Origin: an uncultured Collinsella sp.
GTDB taxonomy: Bacteria > Actinomycetota > Coriobacteriia > Coriobacteriales > Coriobacteriaceae
Length of the DNA: 64,000 bases
Assembly (NCBI GenBank): GCA_905208635.1
Contig: CAJLPX010000001.1
Coordinates: 62,001 to 126,000 of the forward strand
Reading direction: 5' to 3'
The notes beneath the pieces are model-generated. The model was not told where the DNA came from. It searched no databases and was given only the letters and a program-made list of their open reading frames with translations. The position numbers were made by a program, and so were the translations under genes. Shown here one piece after another: positions 44,314 through 53,323 of the stretch; within the stretch, counting starts at the first letter, position 1; every line of letters begins with the position of its first letter.

Positions 44314-45072
44314 GTGCTCAAAGCAGTCGTTTTCGATATGGACGAGACGCTTCTTAGCATCAACCTCAACGCGTTCATCCTTCGCTATTTTAAGGATGTC
44401 TCTTCGATGCTCGCGGATATCGGGCGCCGCAGCCGCGGCGGCACGATGGCACGCCTCGGCACCATCCTGGTCGACCTCAACGCCAATCGCCGCAGCGGCA
44501 CGGACAACCGCACCAATCTTGAGTTTTACCGCACCGAGGTCGAGCGCAGATGTGGTATCTGCCTCTCCGACCCCATGATCTACGAGGCATTTACCTACTA
44601 CGATCGAGAAGTTCTTCCCCACAAGAATGACGACGTCATCAACGCCCATGCCATGCCGGGCGCACACGCCGCACTTCAGGCCGTGCAGGACGCGGGGCTG
44701 CGCTGCGCGCTCTTTACCAACCCCAGCTTTCCGCAGGGGGCCATCGAATGCCGCATGGGTTGGGGCGACCTGGCCGACGCCCCCTTTGAGCTCGTGACGC
44801 ACATGGGAAACGCCACCCGCTGCAAGCCCGATGCCACCTACTATCTAGAGCAGCTTCAGGTGATGGGGCTCGAGCCGCAAGAGGTCCTTATGGTGGGCAA
44901 CGATCCCAAACGCGACTTCCCGTCCCCCGATTGCGGCATCCAAACCGCCTATGTGGGCCAGGGCAAGCCCAGCCGAGCCACCTGGCGCGGAACCATGGAA
45001 GACTTCGCCCGCGACTTTAACGCCGTAATCGAAGCCTTCTACGAACACCAAGTAGCCGACGAACTAAGCTAG
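44314..45072 (+). CDS. HAD-superfamily hydrolase
   Basis: The 252-residue protein starts at a GTG with AAAGG eight bases ahead. It carries HAD motif I (VVFDMDETLLSINLN), a helical cap, and motif IV (LMVGNDPKRDFPSPDCGI). The family mostly removes phosphate from small metabolites; the substrate is not evident. A phenylalanine- and arginine-rich cap (YFKDVSSMLADIGRR) is not diagnostic. It is a single gene facing away from rpsA. About 97 bases without a recognised gene follow before the DeoR gene. Confidence 0.85.
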   Translation: MLKAVVFDMDETLLSINLNAFILRYFKDVSSMLADIGRRSRGGTMARLGTILVDLNANRRSGTDNRTNLEFYRTEVERRCGICLSDPMIYEAFTYYDREVLPHKNDDVINAHAMPGAHAALQAVQDAGLRCALFTNPSFPQGAIECRMGWGDLADAPFELVTHMGNATRCKPDATYYLEQLQVMGLEPQEVLMVGNDPKRDFPSPDCGIQTAYVGQGKPSRATWRGTMEDFARDFNAVIEAFYEHQVADELS

Positions 45073-45169
45073 TCCACAAATCTGGAATGAGACAAAAGGT
45101 CAGGTACGTTTGCCGCATGCTTCCTTACGTAGGCAACGACTTGAGGACAGGATGCGATGCACCGGCGTC

Positions 45170-45907
45170 CTAGGCCGTAATCATCTTGACACGCTCGCCG
45201 ATTTTGGCGTCGCGCTTGTCGGAGATAACAGTAAAGCCCTCCAGGTCGCATACCTTTACATTTGAAAACACATGGAACTTGGAGCTATCGGCGAGTACAT
45301 AACTCGCTTGGGAATTCCGCATCACAATGCGCTTTTTGATAGCCTCGGGATAACCAGGCGTCATGATGCCACGATCCTCGTCCACCGCGTTGACGCCTAT
45401 AAACGCCCGGTCAAAGTACAGCTCACGCAACGCGTTCTCCACCATTGGCCCGGTCAGCGAGCAGGTAACGGGATTATAGTCGCCGCCAATAACCACCACC
45501 TTGGCAGCGAGGTCGCCCGTAAACCTACATGCGTAGCCGTTGGTGGTGTAAATAGTCACTGGTTTGTCGACGAGCAGACTCAGGAGCGCCGTCGCGGTGG
45601 TACCGGAGTCGACATAGACCGTCTCACCGTCCTCGACCTCCGCTGCCGCACGACGCGCGATCAGGTCCTTCTCACTAATCCGCTGCGCGCCCTTTTCAAA
45701 GACACTCACCTCGCGAGCCGCAGAATGCAGTTTGACCGCACCGCCGGTCAGATACTCGATGCTCCCCCGCTTCTCGAGCTCCTTGAGGTCGCGACGCAGC
45801 GTAGACATCGACACATCGGGCATAAAGGCCGCGAGCTCATCTATCTTGAGCAGGTCAGCCTCCTTTAGCTTATTAAGAATCAGTTCATGGCGCTCATACG
45901 GAATCAT
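45170..45907 (-). CDS. DeoR/GlpR-family transcriptional regulator
   Basis: The 245-residue protein has an N-terminal winged helix (DVSMSTLRRDLKELEKRG) and a C-terminal sugar-phosphate sensor domain with YVDSGTTATALL and VNAVDEDRGIMTP. DeoR-type proteins repress sugar operons until a phosphorylated sugar binds. AAGGAAGG precedes the ATG. The next genes upstream on the same strand are a PTS permease and a sugar isomerase-like protein, likely targets. A 17-base motif just upstream of this gene recurs upstream of that operon. A terminator at 45972 separates it from the PTS gene. Confidence 0.88.
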   Translation of the reverse strand: MIPYERHELILNKLKEADLLKIDELAAFMPDVSMSTLRRDLKELEKRGSIEYLTGGAVKLHSAAREVSVFEKGAQRISEKDLIARRAAAEVEDGETVYVDSGTTATALLSLLVDKPVTIYTTNGYACRFTGDLAAKVVVIGGDYNPVTCSLTGPMVENALRELYFDRAFIGVNAVDEDRGIMTPGYPEAIKKRIVMRNSQASYVLADSSKFHVFSNVKVCDLEGFTVISDKRDAKIGERVKMITA

Positions 45908-45922
45908 CGGCGTTCCTTCCTT

Positions 45923-45939
45923 TTCATCTATTTTCAAAG
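45923..45939. promoter_or_regulatory. Candidate DeoR operator, site 1
   Basis: TTCATCTATTTTCAAAG lies 15 bases upstream of the regulator start. It matches TTCATAGATTTTCAAAG at 48514-48530 in 15 of 17 positions. The shared site upstream of both the regulator and the sugar operon suggests autoregulation. Confidence 0.45.
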
Positions 45940-45971
45940 TTTAACCTAATCAAGCCAATCAAAAGCAAAAA

Positions 45972-45998
45972 GGGTCGCTGCGATATAAGCAGCGACCC
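45972..45998 (-). terminator. Intrinsic terminator of the PTS operon
   Basis: GGGTCGCTGC and GCAGCGACCC pair around a seven-base loop, and the minus strand continues TTTTTGC. It lies 59 bases behind the PTS stop codon. Confidence 0.85.
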
Positions 45999-46057
45999 CT
46001 TATTAGATGGAAGTCGGTCTTAGCCTTGGGCTCATGACTCGTAGCCCCAAAGCAAGA

Positions 46058-47431
46058 CTAGGCGAGCTGATCGTCCTTGTCGGTGAAGATGTAGCCGAGT
46101 ACGCCGGCGACAACAGCCGAGATAACCATGCCGATCATGGCGAAAGCGAAGTTCATCGGATCGGAGGAGACGAAAGCCGGGAACGTAGTGACGGAGCCAA
46201 AGACAAAGGCCGTGGTGGCGACCTTGAAAAGGCCGAGGAACGCGCCGCCGCAGGCACCGCCGATAATCTGAGCCAAGAAGAGCTTCTTGTTCTTGACAAG
46301 CATGCCAAAGAGCGTGGGCTCGATGATGGCAGAGAGGCAGATGGTCACGGCACCGGTCATGGCAAAGCTCTTGAGCTTCTGATCGCGGGCCTTGAGGAAG
46401 ACGCCGAGGGCGCAGCCGATAACAGCGAAGTTGCAGGCAAAGGTGGCCGGGCAAATGTAGTCGAAGCCATTGGAGGCGATGTTGTTAATCATGATGGGAT
46501 TAACTGCCCAGTGGATACCCATCGAGACGAGCACGGACCAGCCGCCGCCCACCAGGATGCCAGCAAGCACGTTGGAGCGGGCGATGAGCCAGTTGACCAC
46601 GAAGGCGATGCCCTCGCCGGCATAGACGCCCAAGGGGCCGATCACGAGCATGGTGGCGGGAACCATGATAATCAGCGAGACAGCGGGAAGCACGACGAGC
46701 TTGAGGGTCTCGGGCACATGCTCATCCAGAAACTTATAGAGGAACGAGTAGACCCAGATGGCGATGATGGCCGGGATTACGGTGGAATTGTAGCTCATGA
46801 GCACCACAGGAATGCCGAAGAACTCGCTCATGGCGCCGTTGCCCGCATCGCCCATCAAGCCGATAAAATCGGGATAGAGCAAACAGGCGCAGATCAGAGC
46901 CGAAAGGTACGGGCTCGCACCGAAGCGTTTGCCCGAGGAGAAGCCCAGAAGCACCGGCAGGAAGTAGAAAACACTCATCGAGAGGGTGTAGAGGATGGTG
47001 TAGGTACCGGTGCCCTCGGTGATAAGACCAAGCTGAACCGCAAGGATCAGCAGGCCGCGGAGGATACCGGAGCCGGCCATGGCGGGCAGCAGCGGAGCAA
47101 AGACGCCCGAGATGGCAGAGAAGATCCTGGAGACGATGCCCTCGTCGGAGGAGGCGCTCGTGGAGACCTCGGCGCCCGAGCCCTTGACGAGCGGCTCGAA
47201 CTTCTCATAGAGCTTGGGCACCTCGGTGCCGATCAGCACTTGGTACTGGCCGGCTGAGTTGACGGTGTTGACCACGCCGTCGACTTCCTTAACGGCCGCA
47301 TCGTCACACTTGGAATCGTCGCGCAGGTTCAGGCGAAGACGAGTGGCGCAGTGCGTCATGCCCGAGATGTTCTCCGGGCCGCCCACGGCAGCAAGAATGC
47401 CCTCGGCAGTAGCTTCCCAATCGCGTTTCAT
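46058..47431 (-). CDS. PTS EIIBC permease, sucrose/beta-glucoside/N-acetylmuramate branch of the glucose superfamily
   Basis: The 457-residue protein starts with an EIIB domain whose phosphorylated cysteine is in GMTHCATRLRL (near residue 27). After a linker at about residue 90, an EIIC membrane domain follows, with SMGIHWAVNPIM and the substrate-loop AIIEPTLFGMLV. No EIIA domain is attached, so a separate EIIA must serve it. It imports and phosphorylates a sugar, but which one is not clear. GGGAGG lies ten bases before the ATG. It starts seven bases behind the sugar isomerase-like gene, so the two are one operon. Confidence 0.88.
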   Translation of the reverse strand: MKRDWEATAEGILAAVGGPENISGMTHCATRLRLNLRDDSKCDDAAVKEVDGVVNTVNSAGQYQVLIGTEVPKLYEKFEPLVKGSGAEVSTSASSDEGIVSRIFSAISGVFAPLLPAMAGSGILRGLLILAVQLGLITEGTGTYTILYTLSMSVFYFLPVLLGFSSGKRFGASPYLSALICACLLYPDFIGLMGDAGNGAMSEFFGIPVVLMSYNSTVIPAIIAIWVYSFLYKFLDEHVPETLKLVVLPAVSLIIMVPATMLVIGPLGVYAGEGIAFVVNWLIARSNVLAGILVGGGWSVLVSMGIHWAVNPIMINNIASNGFDYICPATFACNFAVIGCALGVFLKARDQKLKSFAMTGAVTICLSAIIEPTLFGMLVKNKKLFLAQIIGGACGGAFLGLFKVATTAFVFGSVTTFPAFVSSDPMNFAFAMIGMVISAVVAGVLGYIFTDKDDQLA

Positions 47432-47438
47432 ATAATGA

Positions 47439-48377
47439 TTACCTCCCCATCGCACAGAAGAGCTCGCGTACGAGCGCGGCCGCTGCAAGTGCATCGTTTG
47501 TATCGATCACGGACTGTATCTTTTCCTGGCCCACGCTTTCCAGGGCGTCGTTCATAAGCTTCATCATAGCGAGGTTATGAGCGCACTCCCCTTCTGCATC
47601 CTCGATAATCGGGAACGTATCGAAGTAAATAGCGTGGTCAAAGGCGTGCTTCTTGAGATAGAAGAGCATTTCGAGCGTCTTGACAGGCGTAGCCATGCCG
47701 ATCATGAGTCCGTCGTCCATCACGCCGTAGCCATCGTTGAGGTGAATGCCGTAGAGCTTGCCGGCACGACCGAAGATATCGGTAGCCATCGCGGGGTTCT
47801 CGTGCTTCATGAGCATGTGACAGTAATCGAGCGTAACGCCAAGATTCTCGCGGTCCACCGCGTTGAGGATCATGCCGGTGAGGCCCATCGTATCGATATA
47901 GGCGTAGCTGCGCTCCTCATAGGGTTTGTACTCGATGGAGATATGCAGGTCGGGCGCATAGTCGCAAACCGCCTGGAACGCCTTAACGAGATTGTCAAAC
48001 ACGCGGGTGTAGTCGATCTGGAAACTGTAGTCAAAGCCATCATGACCGAGCCAGATCGTCACGGTATCGCCGCCGCAGGTGCGACAGTAGTCACAGGCCT
48101 CATAGCAGAGCTTAAGTGCCTCCCCAGCGAGCGTAAGATCCTGATTGCCCAGGTCGCCATTGATAAAGTCGCTGCGAAAGCGAAGAGCAGTGCCGTTGAG
48201 CTTGAGGGCATGCGCGTCGAGCTTGTCCTTCATCTCCTCGGCGGGGATGCCCACCACGTGCTCAGGGTAATTAAGGTCCACATGGGTGAGGCCGACGTGC
48301 TGGAACTGGTCGAAGACGCGGTCGATGTTCTTCTCACCGGTTCGGTAGTAGGAATTAATGCGAGTTGCGAATTTCAT
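47439..48377 (-). CDS. Sugar phosphate isomerase/epimerase-like TIM-barrel protein
   Basis: The 312-residue protein is of the AP-endonuclease-2/xylose-isomerase-like TIM-barrel class. Likely metal ligands lie in ISIEYKPYE, VTLDYCHMLM, YGIHLNDGYG and a late IYFDTFP segment. Such enzymes isomerise or epimerise sugars; a DNA endonuclease role is unlikely because of the operon partner. It is the first gene of the operon, followed by the PTS permease. The ATG has AGGAAAGG a little far upstream. The sugar is unknown. Confidence 0.8.
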   Translation of the reverse strand: MKFATRINSYYRTGEKNIDRVFDQFQHVGLTHVDLNYPEHVVGIPAEEMKDKLDAHALKLNGTALRFRSDFINGDLGNQDLTLAGEALKLCYEACDYCRTCGGDTVTIWLGHDGFDYSFQIDYTRVFDNLVKAFQAVCDYAPDLHISIEYKPYEERSYAYIDTMGLTGMILNAVDRENLGVTLDYCHMLMKHENPAMATDIFGRAGKLYGIHLNDGYGVMDDGLMIGMATPVKTLEMLFYLKKHAFDHAIYFDTFPIIEDAEGECAHNLAMMKLMNDALESVGQEKIQSVIDTNDALAAAALVRELFCAMGR

Positions 48378-48465
48378 CGCTGAGCTGCCTTTCCTGTAAG
48401 GAAACGTTCAAACGGAAAGCCCCGACCGTTGCGCGCGTTTGGGCAGGTGCCCCTTCCGTAACTAC

Positions 48466-48494
48466 AGTCTATTGCAAGTAATTCTCATTCGCAA
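48466..48494 (-). promoter_or_regulatory. Promoter of the sugar isomerase-PTS operon
   Basis: On the minus strand TTGCGA (48489-48494) and TAGACT (48466-48471) stand 17 bases apart, a good sigma-70-type pair. They lie about 90 bases before the start codon. The candidate DeoR site lies 20 bases upstream. Confidence 0.55.
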
Positions 48495-48513
48495 TCATGC
48501 TTTCTCATGTGTA

Positions 48514-48530
48514 TTCATAGATTTTCAAAG
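48514..48530. promoter_or_regulatory. Candidate DeoR operator, site 2
   Basis: TTCATAGATTTTCAAAG matches the site in front of the DeoR-family gene. It is just upstream of the predicted promoter of the sugar operon. Confidence 0.45.
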
Positions 48531-48623
48531 TAAAAGAACAAGAAACCGGCTTTTACCTGCACTTTTAGTTAATGCAAGTATTTGACACTACTTGAAACAT
48601 AATGACTATTACTGATTCTAACT

Positions 48624-48655
48624 ACCGTTTACCGCCAAATATAAACCGTTTACCG
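48624..48655. promoter_or_regulatory. Two direct copies of ACCGTTTACCG, 21 bases apart
   Basis: The copies begin at 48624 and 48645, exactly two helical turns apart. The second is part of the palindromes TAAACCGTTTA and TTTACCGGTAAA, a LacI-family-like pattern. They lie between the terminator of the desulfidase gene and the upstream region of the sugar operon. No LacI-type gene is in the window. The rest of 48378-48746 shows no gene. Confidence 0.4.
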
Positions 48656-48662
48656 GTAAAGA

Positions 48663-48695
48663 AAAGCACCTGCCCACTATGCAGACAGGTGCTTT
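48663..48695 (-). terminator. Intrinsic terminator of the cysteine desulfidase gene
   Basis: AAAGCACCTG and CAGGTGCTTT are perfect complements, and the minus strand continues TTCTTT. It lies about 50 bases behind the stop codon. Confidence 0.8.
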
Positions 48696-48746
48696 ACAGC
48701 CACAAGAACGGCGGTTACAACAGCAAGATGCAGTGATCCAGAGCCC

Positions 48747-50069
48747 CTAGCAGTCGACGACGGTTTTGCCAATCATGATGTTGAGGATCTCGACGTCGGT
48801 ATCCTTCATGCCTACACGGCCCACATAGCCCATGCTGGCGATCGTCTCCTCCACCGTATCCTGGATCAGGCCCTCGCCGGCACGGAAGCCGCGGCCTTGC
48901 ATGGCCATATCGTGACCCAAAATCGCCGCATCAACGGCAGCGGAAATCTTGGCGGCGCAACTTGCCTTGGCGCCATCGCACACGATGCCGCCCACGTTAC
49001 CGAGCGTATTGGAGACCGTAGCACCAATCTGCTCGCGCGTGCCACCACACAGCCAGGTAATTGCGGCACCGGCACCGCACGCGGCGCAAATTGCACCGCA
49101 AAACGCCGAGAGCGCACCAATATAGCTCTTGATGTGCACGGCAATAAGGTCGGACAGTATCACGGCGCGCACCAGACGCTCGTGGTCGCAGCGCAGGTAG
49201 TCGGCATATTCCATGACGGGCAGCGCACAGGTAATGCCCTGGTTGCCCGAGCCGCATACAATGGCAACCGGCAGCGCGCAGCCATTCATGCGGGCATCGG
49301 AGCCGGCAGCCGCACGCGCACGCGCACGGCAGGCGACGTCGTCGGCGCGAGCACCCAGCAGCGTACGGCCCACCTCGGCGCCCCAAGCGTGCGCGAGGCC
49401 CTCGGCACTGATCGCGCCGTTCAGCTCAATCTGACGCTCGACGGCCGCGCGGGCATCCTCAATGTCGCCGGCCTCGATAAAGTCGATGATGGACTCGATC
49501 GACATGGGTGTGTCGGCCTTATCCGCCGCCCGCTCGGCCACCACGCGCTCGGCGCAGGCGGCACACTCCCCCGCCGACTTGCCGCATACCGGAATACCGT
49601 CGAGCGTATGGCACGTGACATTGGTGTGGTGATCGGTAATCTCGACGACCGCGGTATGGCCACCAGCCGTGGCAGTCACCTTGATGTAGAGGTTGGGCAC
49701 GCCCTCGACAAGCGACACATCGCAGTAACCGGCATCGGCGAGGAGCTCGGCCACGCGAGCACGGTCTTCGTCGTTAACGCTCTCGAGCACCTCGAGCGCG
49801 CTCTTGGCGTCGCCGCCCACGGCACCCAGCACGGCCGCCGCTTCAATACCGTGCATACCGCCCGAGTTGGGCACGGTAACGCTCTTAACGTTCTTGATGA
49901 TGTTGCCCGAGCAGGCAACATCCATATGATCGGGTTCGCAACCGAGCGTCTGGCTCGCCAGCGCCGCCGCATAGGCAACGGCAATAGGCTCGGTGCAGCC
50001 GAGCGCACAGACAAGCTCGCGGTTCAAGACATCGCAAAAAGCGGCATCGCGGATGGAATCGGTAGGCAT
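48747..50069 (-). CDS. L-cysteine desulfidase/serine dehydratase alpha family protein (UPF0597 type)
   Basis: The 440-residue protein matches the CyuA/YhaM group, oxygen-sensitive [4Fe-4S] enzymes that split cysteine into pyruvate, ammonia and sulfide. The N-terminal LGCTEPIAVAYAAALA and ACSGNIIKNVKSV motifs are typical. Cluster cysteines lie in VCGSGNQGITC and FCGAICAACGAG. The ATG at 50069 has GGAG five bases upstream. It is a single gene between a terminator and the divergent rpiB. Sulfide made here could feed the metY product. Serine dehydratase activity is the alternative. Confidence 0.87.
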   Translation of the reverse strand: MPTDSIRDAAFCDVLNRELVCALGCTEPIAVAYAAALASQTLGCEPDHMDVACSGNIIKNVKSVTVPNSGGMHGIEAAAVLGAVGGDAKSALEVLESVNDEDRARVAELLADAGYCDVSLVEGVPNLYIKVTATAGGHTAVVEITDHHTNVTCHTLDGIPVCGKSAGECAACAERVVAERAADKADTPMSIESIIDFIEAGDIEDARAAVERQIELNGAISAEGLAHAWGAEVGRTLLGARADDVACRARARAAAGSDARMNGCALPVAIVCGSGNQGITCALPVMEYADYLRCDHERLVRAVILSDLIAVHIKSYIGALSAFCGAICAACGAGAAITWLCGGTREQIGATVSNTLGNVGGIVCDGAKASCAAKISAAVDAAILGHDMAMQGRGFRAGEGLIQDTVEETIASMGYVGRVGMKDTDVEILNIMIGKTVVDC

Positions 50070-50341
50070 AGGTATCTCCTGCTTACATAACGGACTGGAC
50101 TCTCGATAATAGTTAGCTCTTTTATTTGATAACAATGCATCAAAAACCGCAACCATAGTTCCGACGGACGGCGTTCAAGCGCAATCTGACGGCATTCATT
50201 CATGAGAAGCCGGTCTTGTTGCATGCTAAAGCGTTTGACCAAAAAAACGCCCGAGTGTTTACGCAAAAGTCGCGCTATCATGCAGTCGAACGCGGTAAAA
50301 CCTTTAGCAATTCCGCCGCACGGACCAGAGAGGAACCACTC

Positions 50342-50809
50342 ATGAAGATCGGTATCGGTAACGACCACGCCGCCGTCGAGCTCAAGAACATCATTTCCGA
50401 GCACCTGAAGGAGCGCGGCTGTGAGGTCGTGAACTTTGGAACCGACACCTCCGAGAGCTTTGACTACCCCATCGCCGGCTACAAGGTGGGTAAGGCCGTT
50501 GCCAACGGCGACGTCGACCTGGGCATCCTCATCTGTGGCACCGGTGTCGGAATTAGCTTAGCTGCCAATAAGGTCGAGGGCGTACGCGCCGTCGTGTGCT
50601 CCGAGCCCTTCAGCGCCAAGCTCTCGCGCATGCACAACAATACCAACGTGCTCGCCTTTGGCGCCCGCGTCGTGGGCTCCGAGCTTGCAAAGATGATCGT
50701 CGACGAGTGGCTCGACGCCGAGTTTGAGGGCGGCCGCCACGAGCGTCGCGTCAACCTCCTCAACGAGATCGACCAGACCCGCGGCCTTAAGATCGTCGAC
50801 GAAGCCTAA
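50342..50809 (+). CDS. rpiB: Ribose-5-phosphate isomerase B
   Basis: RpiB interconverts ribose 5-phosphate and ribulose 5-phosphate. The 155-residue protein has KIGIGNDHAAVELK at the N-terminus, the catalytic cysteine in LICGTGVGISLAANK, and SRMHNNTNVLAFGAR. GAGAGGA precedes the ATG. A LacB-type isomerase is possible, but the single gene fits RpiB. It is divergent from the desulfidase gene; the 272 bases between them hold both promoters, and no other gene was seen. Confidence 0.93.
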   Translation: MKIGIGNDHAAVELKNIISEHLKERGCEVVNFGTDTSESFDYPIAGYKVGKAVANGDVDLGILICGTGVGISLAANKVEGVRAVVCSEPFSAKLSRMHNNTNVLAFGARVVGSELAKMIVDEWLDAEFEGGRHERRVNLLNEIDQTRGLKIVDEA

Positions 50810-50835
50810 ACTACTCAGCGCCACAAGCTAACAGC

Positions 50836-50875
50836 AAGGGGCCCGCTCGGAACACACATCCGGGCGGGCCCCTTT
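50836..50875 (+). terminator. Intrinsic terminator of rpiB
   Basis: AAGGGGCCCGC and GCGGGCCCCTTT pair, followed by TGTAGATTTTT. It lies 27 bases behind the stop. Confidence 0.8.
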
Positions 50876-50917
50876 GTAGATTTTTGGGATATGCCTAGAA
50901 ATCTACTGATATAAAAA

Positions 50918-50947
50918 GGACGCCGCGGATGGAGTTCCGCGGCGCCT
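50918..50947 (-). terminator. Intrinsic terminator of ndk
   Basis: GGACGCCGCGG and CCGCGGCGCC pair around an eight-base loop, and the minus strand continues TTTTTATA. It lies 39 bases behind the ndk stop codon. Confidence 0.85.
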
Positions 50948-50985
50948 AAGCCACACGCTAACAGCTTTAAGGAGTCAAAGCTGGT

Positions 50986-51390
50986 TTAGCCAAAGAAGCG
51001 CTTGATCTCGATCTCGGCGTTCTCCAGGCAGTCGGAGCCGTGGATCACGTTGGCGTTGACATCGACGGCGAAGTCGCCGCGGATGGTGCCAGGAGCAGCA
51101 TCAAGCGGGTTAGTGGCGCCCATAAGGGTGCGCATCTTGGAGACAGCGGAAAGACCGGAAACAACCATCTTGACGACCGGACCGCTCGTCATAAAGTCGC
51201 AGAGACCGCCAAAGAAGGGCTTGTCGGCCAGATGGGCGTAGTGCTCCTCGACGGTAGCGCGCTCGAGCGTGGTCATCTCCATGCGCTCGATGACAAGGCC
51301 GCTACGCTCAATACGAGCAACGATCTCGCCGATCTTGCGATCGCGCACCGCGTCGGGCTTAATCATGATGAAGGTCTTCTCGATAGCCAT
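50986..51390 (-). CDS. ndk: Nucleoside diphosphate kinase
   Basis: Ndk moves the gamma phosphate between nucleoside triphosphates and diphosphates through a phosphohistidine. The 134-residue protein begins MAIEKTFIMIKPDAV, and the active-site histidine is in NVIHGSDCLENAEIEI. The GTIRGDFA word and the length are standard. AAGG lies seven bases before the ATG. It is a single gene with its own terminator. Confidence 0.96.
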   Translation of the reverse strand: MAIEKTFIMIKPDAVRDRKIGEIVARIERSGLVIERMEMTTLERATVEEHYAHLADKPFFGGLCDFMTSGPVVKMVVSGLSAVSKMRTLMGATNPLDAAPGTIRGDFAVDVNANVIHGSDCLENAEIEIKRFFG

Positions 51391-51774
51391 AAGGTAGCCT
51401 TTCAAGTAGGTTCGCGCGTGCCCAAGTCCCATTCCGGCACCCGCCTGGACTGCATCGTAACAGAGTTTTAGCTGCAGTTAAACAAAAAGCTGTTTATTGA
51501 AACGCTGCAATTTATTAAAGCGCTCCATATGTGTCACTTCTGTTTCGAAGCCCGATTAGAGTACCATCCGACCGCTCATCAACCACATGGAACAGAGCGG
51601 GCGGTCGGTTGCCACCCGCGAACGTACCCCCTTCACAACCTGCCCAAAGGTCCTACAGAAGTTCTCGACAAGCCCCTCCCCCATAGCAGCAAAATAGGGG
51701 CGCCCGCATCAGCAGACGCCCGTAAAGCTAAAACGATTTATCAATAAATGGACAATACGTCTTCAGCCAAACCT
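51391..51774. other. Intergenic region between ndk and argH
   Basis: About 380 bases hold the ndk promoter, an imperfect stem CCGACCGCT...AGCGGGCGGTCGG around 51567-51610, and a probable argH terminator near 51697-51721 (GGGCG/CGCCC with TATTTTG after it on the minus strand). A 72-codon plus-strand frame has no ribosome site or recognisable product. Confidence 0.5.
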
Positions 51775-53205
51775 CTACTTTGCCCCGTGACCCATCTCGA
51801 CAACCTTGGTTAGCGATCCAAACACGCCTTCGTCGGCCACGAGCTGTGCCTCGGCGCGCTCAAGCTGCACGGCAACGGCGGCAGGGGCGGTACCGCCCTC
51901 GGTCGTACGCGCGGCGACAATCGACGGGATGTCGAGTGCCTCGGTAATGTCGCGCTCAAAGAGCGGACTTGCCTCCTGAAACACCTCAAACGGCAGGTCC
52001 TCAAGATTGCAGCCGCGCTTCTCGCACATCAGGACTAGATGGCCCACCACGGCGTGCGCCTCGCGGAACGGCAGGCCGCGCTTAGCCAGGTAATCGGCAA
52101 CGTCGGTAGCCGCAAGGTGTCCCACGCCGCACTCGCACGCCATGGCATCCTCGTTGACGGTCCAAGTCGAAATCATACCGGCCATAACCGACAGGCACTG
52201 CATGAGCGTATGGGCGGTATCGAGCGCGCCCTCCTTGTCCTCCTGCAAGTCCTTGTTATAAGCAAGCGGCAGGCCCTTCATGGTCACGAGCAGCTGCACC
52301 AGGTTGCCATACACACGGCCGCTCTTGCCGCGGATAAGCTCGGCAAAGTCGGGATTCTTCTTCTGCGGCATGATGGACGAGCCGGTGGAGTACGAGTCGG
52401 AAAGCGTGATAAAGCCAAATTCGGAGCTCGACCACAGCACGATCTCCTCGGAAAGACGCGACAGGTGCATGGCCATGACGGAGCCGGCGTAATGCAGGTC
52501 GAGCAGGAAATCGCGGTCGGAAACCGCATCGAGCGAGTTGGGAATCACGCCCGCAAAGCCAAGCTCGGCAGCCGTCATCTGACGATCGAGCGGATAGCTC
52601 GTACCGGCAAGCGCGGCAGCACCCAGCGGGCAGTTGTCGGCGGCATCAAAGGCGGCCTTCAGGCGCGTAAAGTCGCGCGCGAACATCCAGGAATACGCCA
52701 GCAGATGATGCGACAGCAGCACGGGCTGAGCGTGCTGCATGTGCGTGTAGCCCGGCAGAATCACCTTGTCGTACTTCTTGGCCGCATCCACCAGCACATG
52801 GCGCAGCTCAAGATTGGCCTCCATGAGCTCCTTGGCCAGCGCCTTGACGCCCAGGCGTGTGTCGGTCGCCACCTGGTCGTTGCGCGAACGCCCGGTATGC
52901 AAGCGCTTACCGGCCTCGCCGATGCGACGCGTCAGCTCGCTCTCGATGGACATATGAATGTCTTCGTCGTTGATGTCGAAGGTGAAGTTGCCGGCATCGA
53001 TATCCTGTTCGATTCCAGTCAGGCCCTTGGCAATCGCCTGCTCGTCCTCGGCACTGATGATGCCCTGGGCCGCCAGCATTTTGGCATGCGCCTTAGAGCC
53101 GGCGATATCCTGCTTATAGAGATGTTTGTCGACCGGCAGCGACGCGCCAAACTCCTGCGTGACCTCGGCCACGCCTGCCTCAAAACGACCGCCCCAAAGA
53201 GCCAT
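51775..53205 (-). CDS. argH: Argininosuccinate lyase
   Basis: ArgH splits argininosuccinate into arginine and fumarate. The 476-residue protein begins MALWGGRFEAG, with HTGRSRNDQVATD at the first active-site region. The fumarase-superfamily signature is GSSIMPQKKNPD. The ATG at 53205 has AAAGGGG about nine bases ahead. The upstream partner gene argG is on the same strand, but a strong terminator and a small frame lie between them, so they may be separate transcription units. No other arg gene is in the window. Confidence 0.95.
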   Translation of the reverse strand: MALWGGRFEAGVAEVTQEFGASLPVDKHLYKQDIAGSKAHAKMLAAQGIISAEDEQAIAKGLTGIEQDIDAGNFTFDINDEDIHMSIESELTRRIGEAGKRLHTGRSRNDQVATDTRLGVKALAKELMEANLELRHVLVDAAKKYDKVILPGYTHMQHAQPVLLSHHLLAYSWMFARDFTRLKAAFDAADNCPLGAAALAGTSYPLDRQMTAAELGFAGVIPNSLDAVSDRDFLLDLHYAGSVMAMHLSRLSEEIVLWSSSEFGFITLSDSYSTGSSIMPQKKNPDFAELIRGKSGRVYGNLVQLLVTMKGLPLAYNKDLQEDKEGALDTAHTLMQCLSVMAGMISTWTVNEDAMACECGVGHLAATDVADYLAKRGLPFREAHAVVGHLVLMCEKRGCNLEDLPFEVFQEASPLFERDITEALDIPSIVAARTTEGGTAPAAVAVQLERAEAQLVADEGVFGSLTKVVEMGHGAK

Positions 53206-53323
53206 GGAACCGTCCCCTTTCTCCAAATACCAAAACAAGCGCCCAAAGCAATGCGCCATATCGCTAAAGCGATTTTTCAACCGCTAGTTTTACACATTCC
53301 CCACCATGTGCGAGGCCATATAG

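Noticed and set aside
51529..51747. A 72-codon frame between ndk and argH
   Set aside because: It has no ribosome site and a composition unlike neighbouring genes, and it runs through stem-loop sequence.
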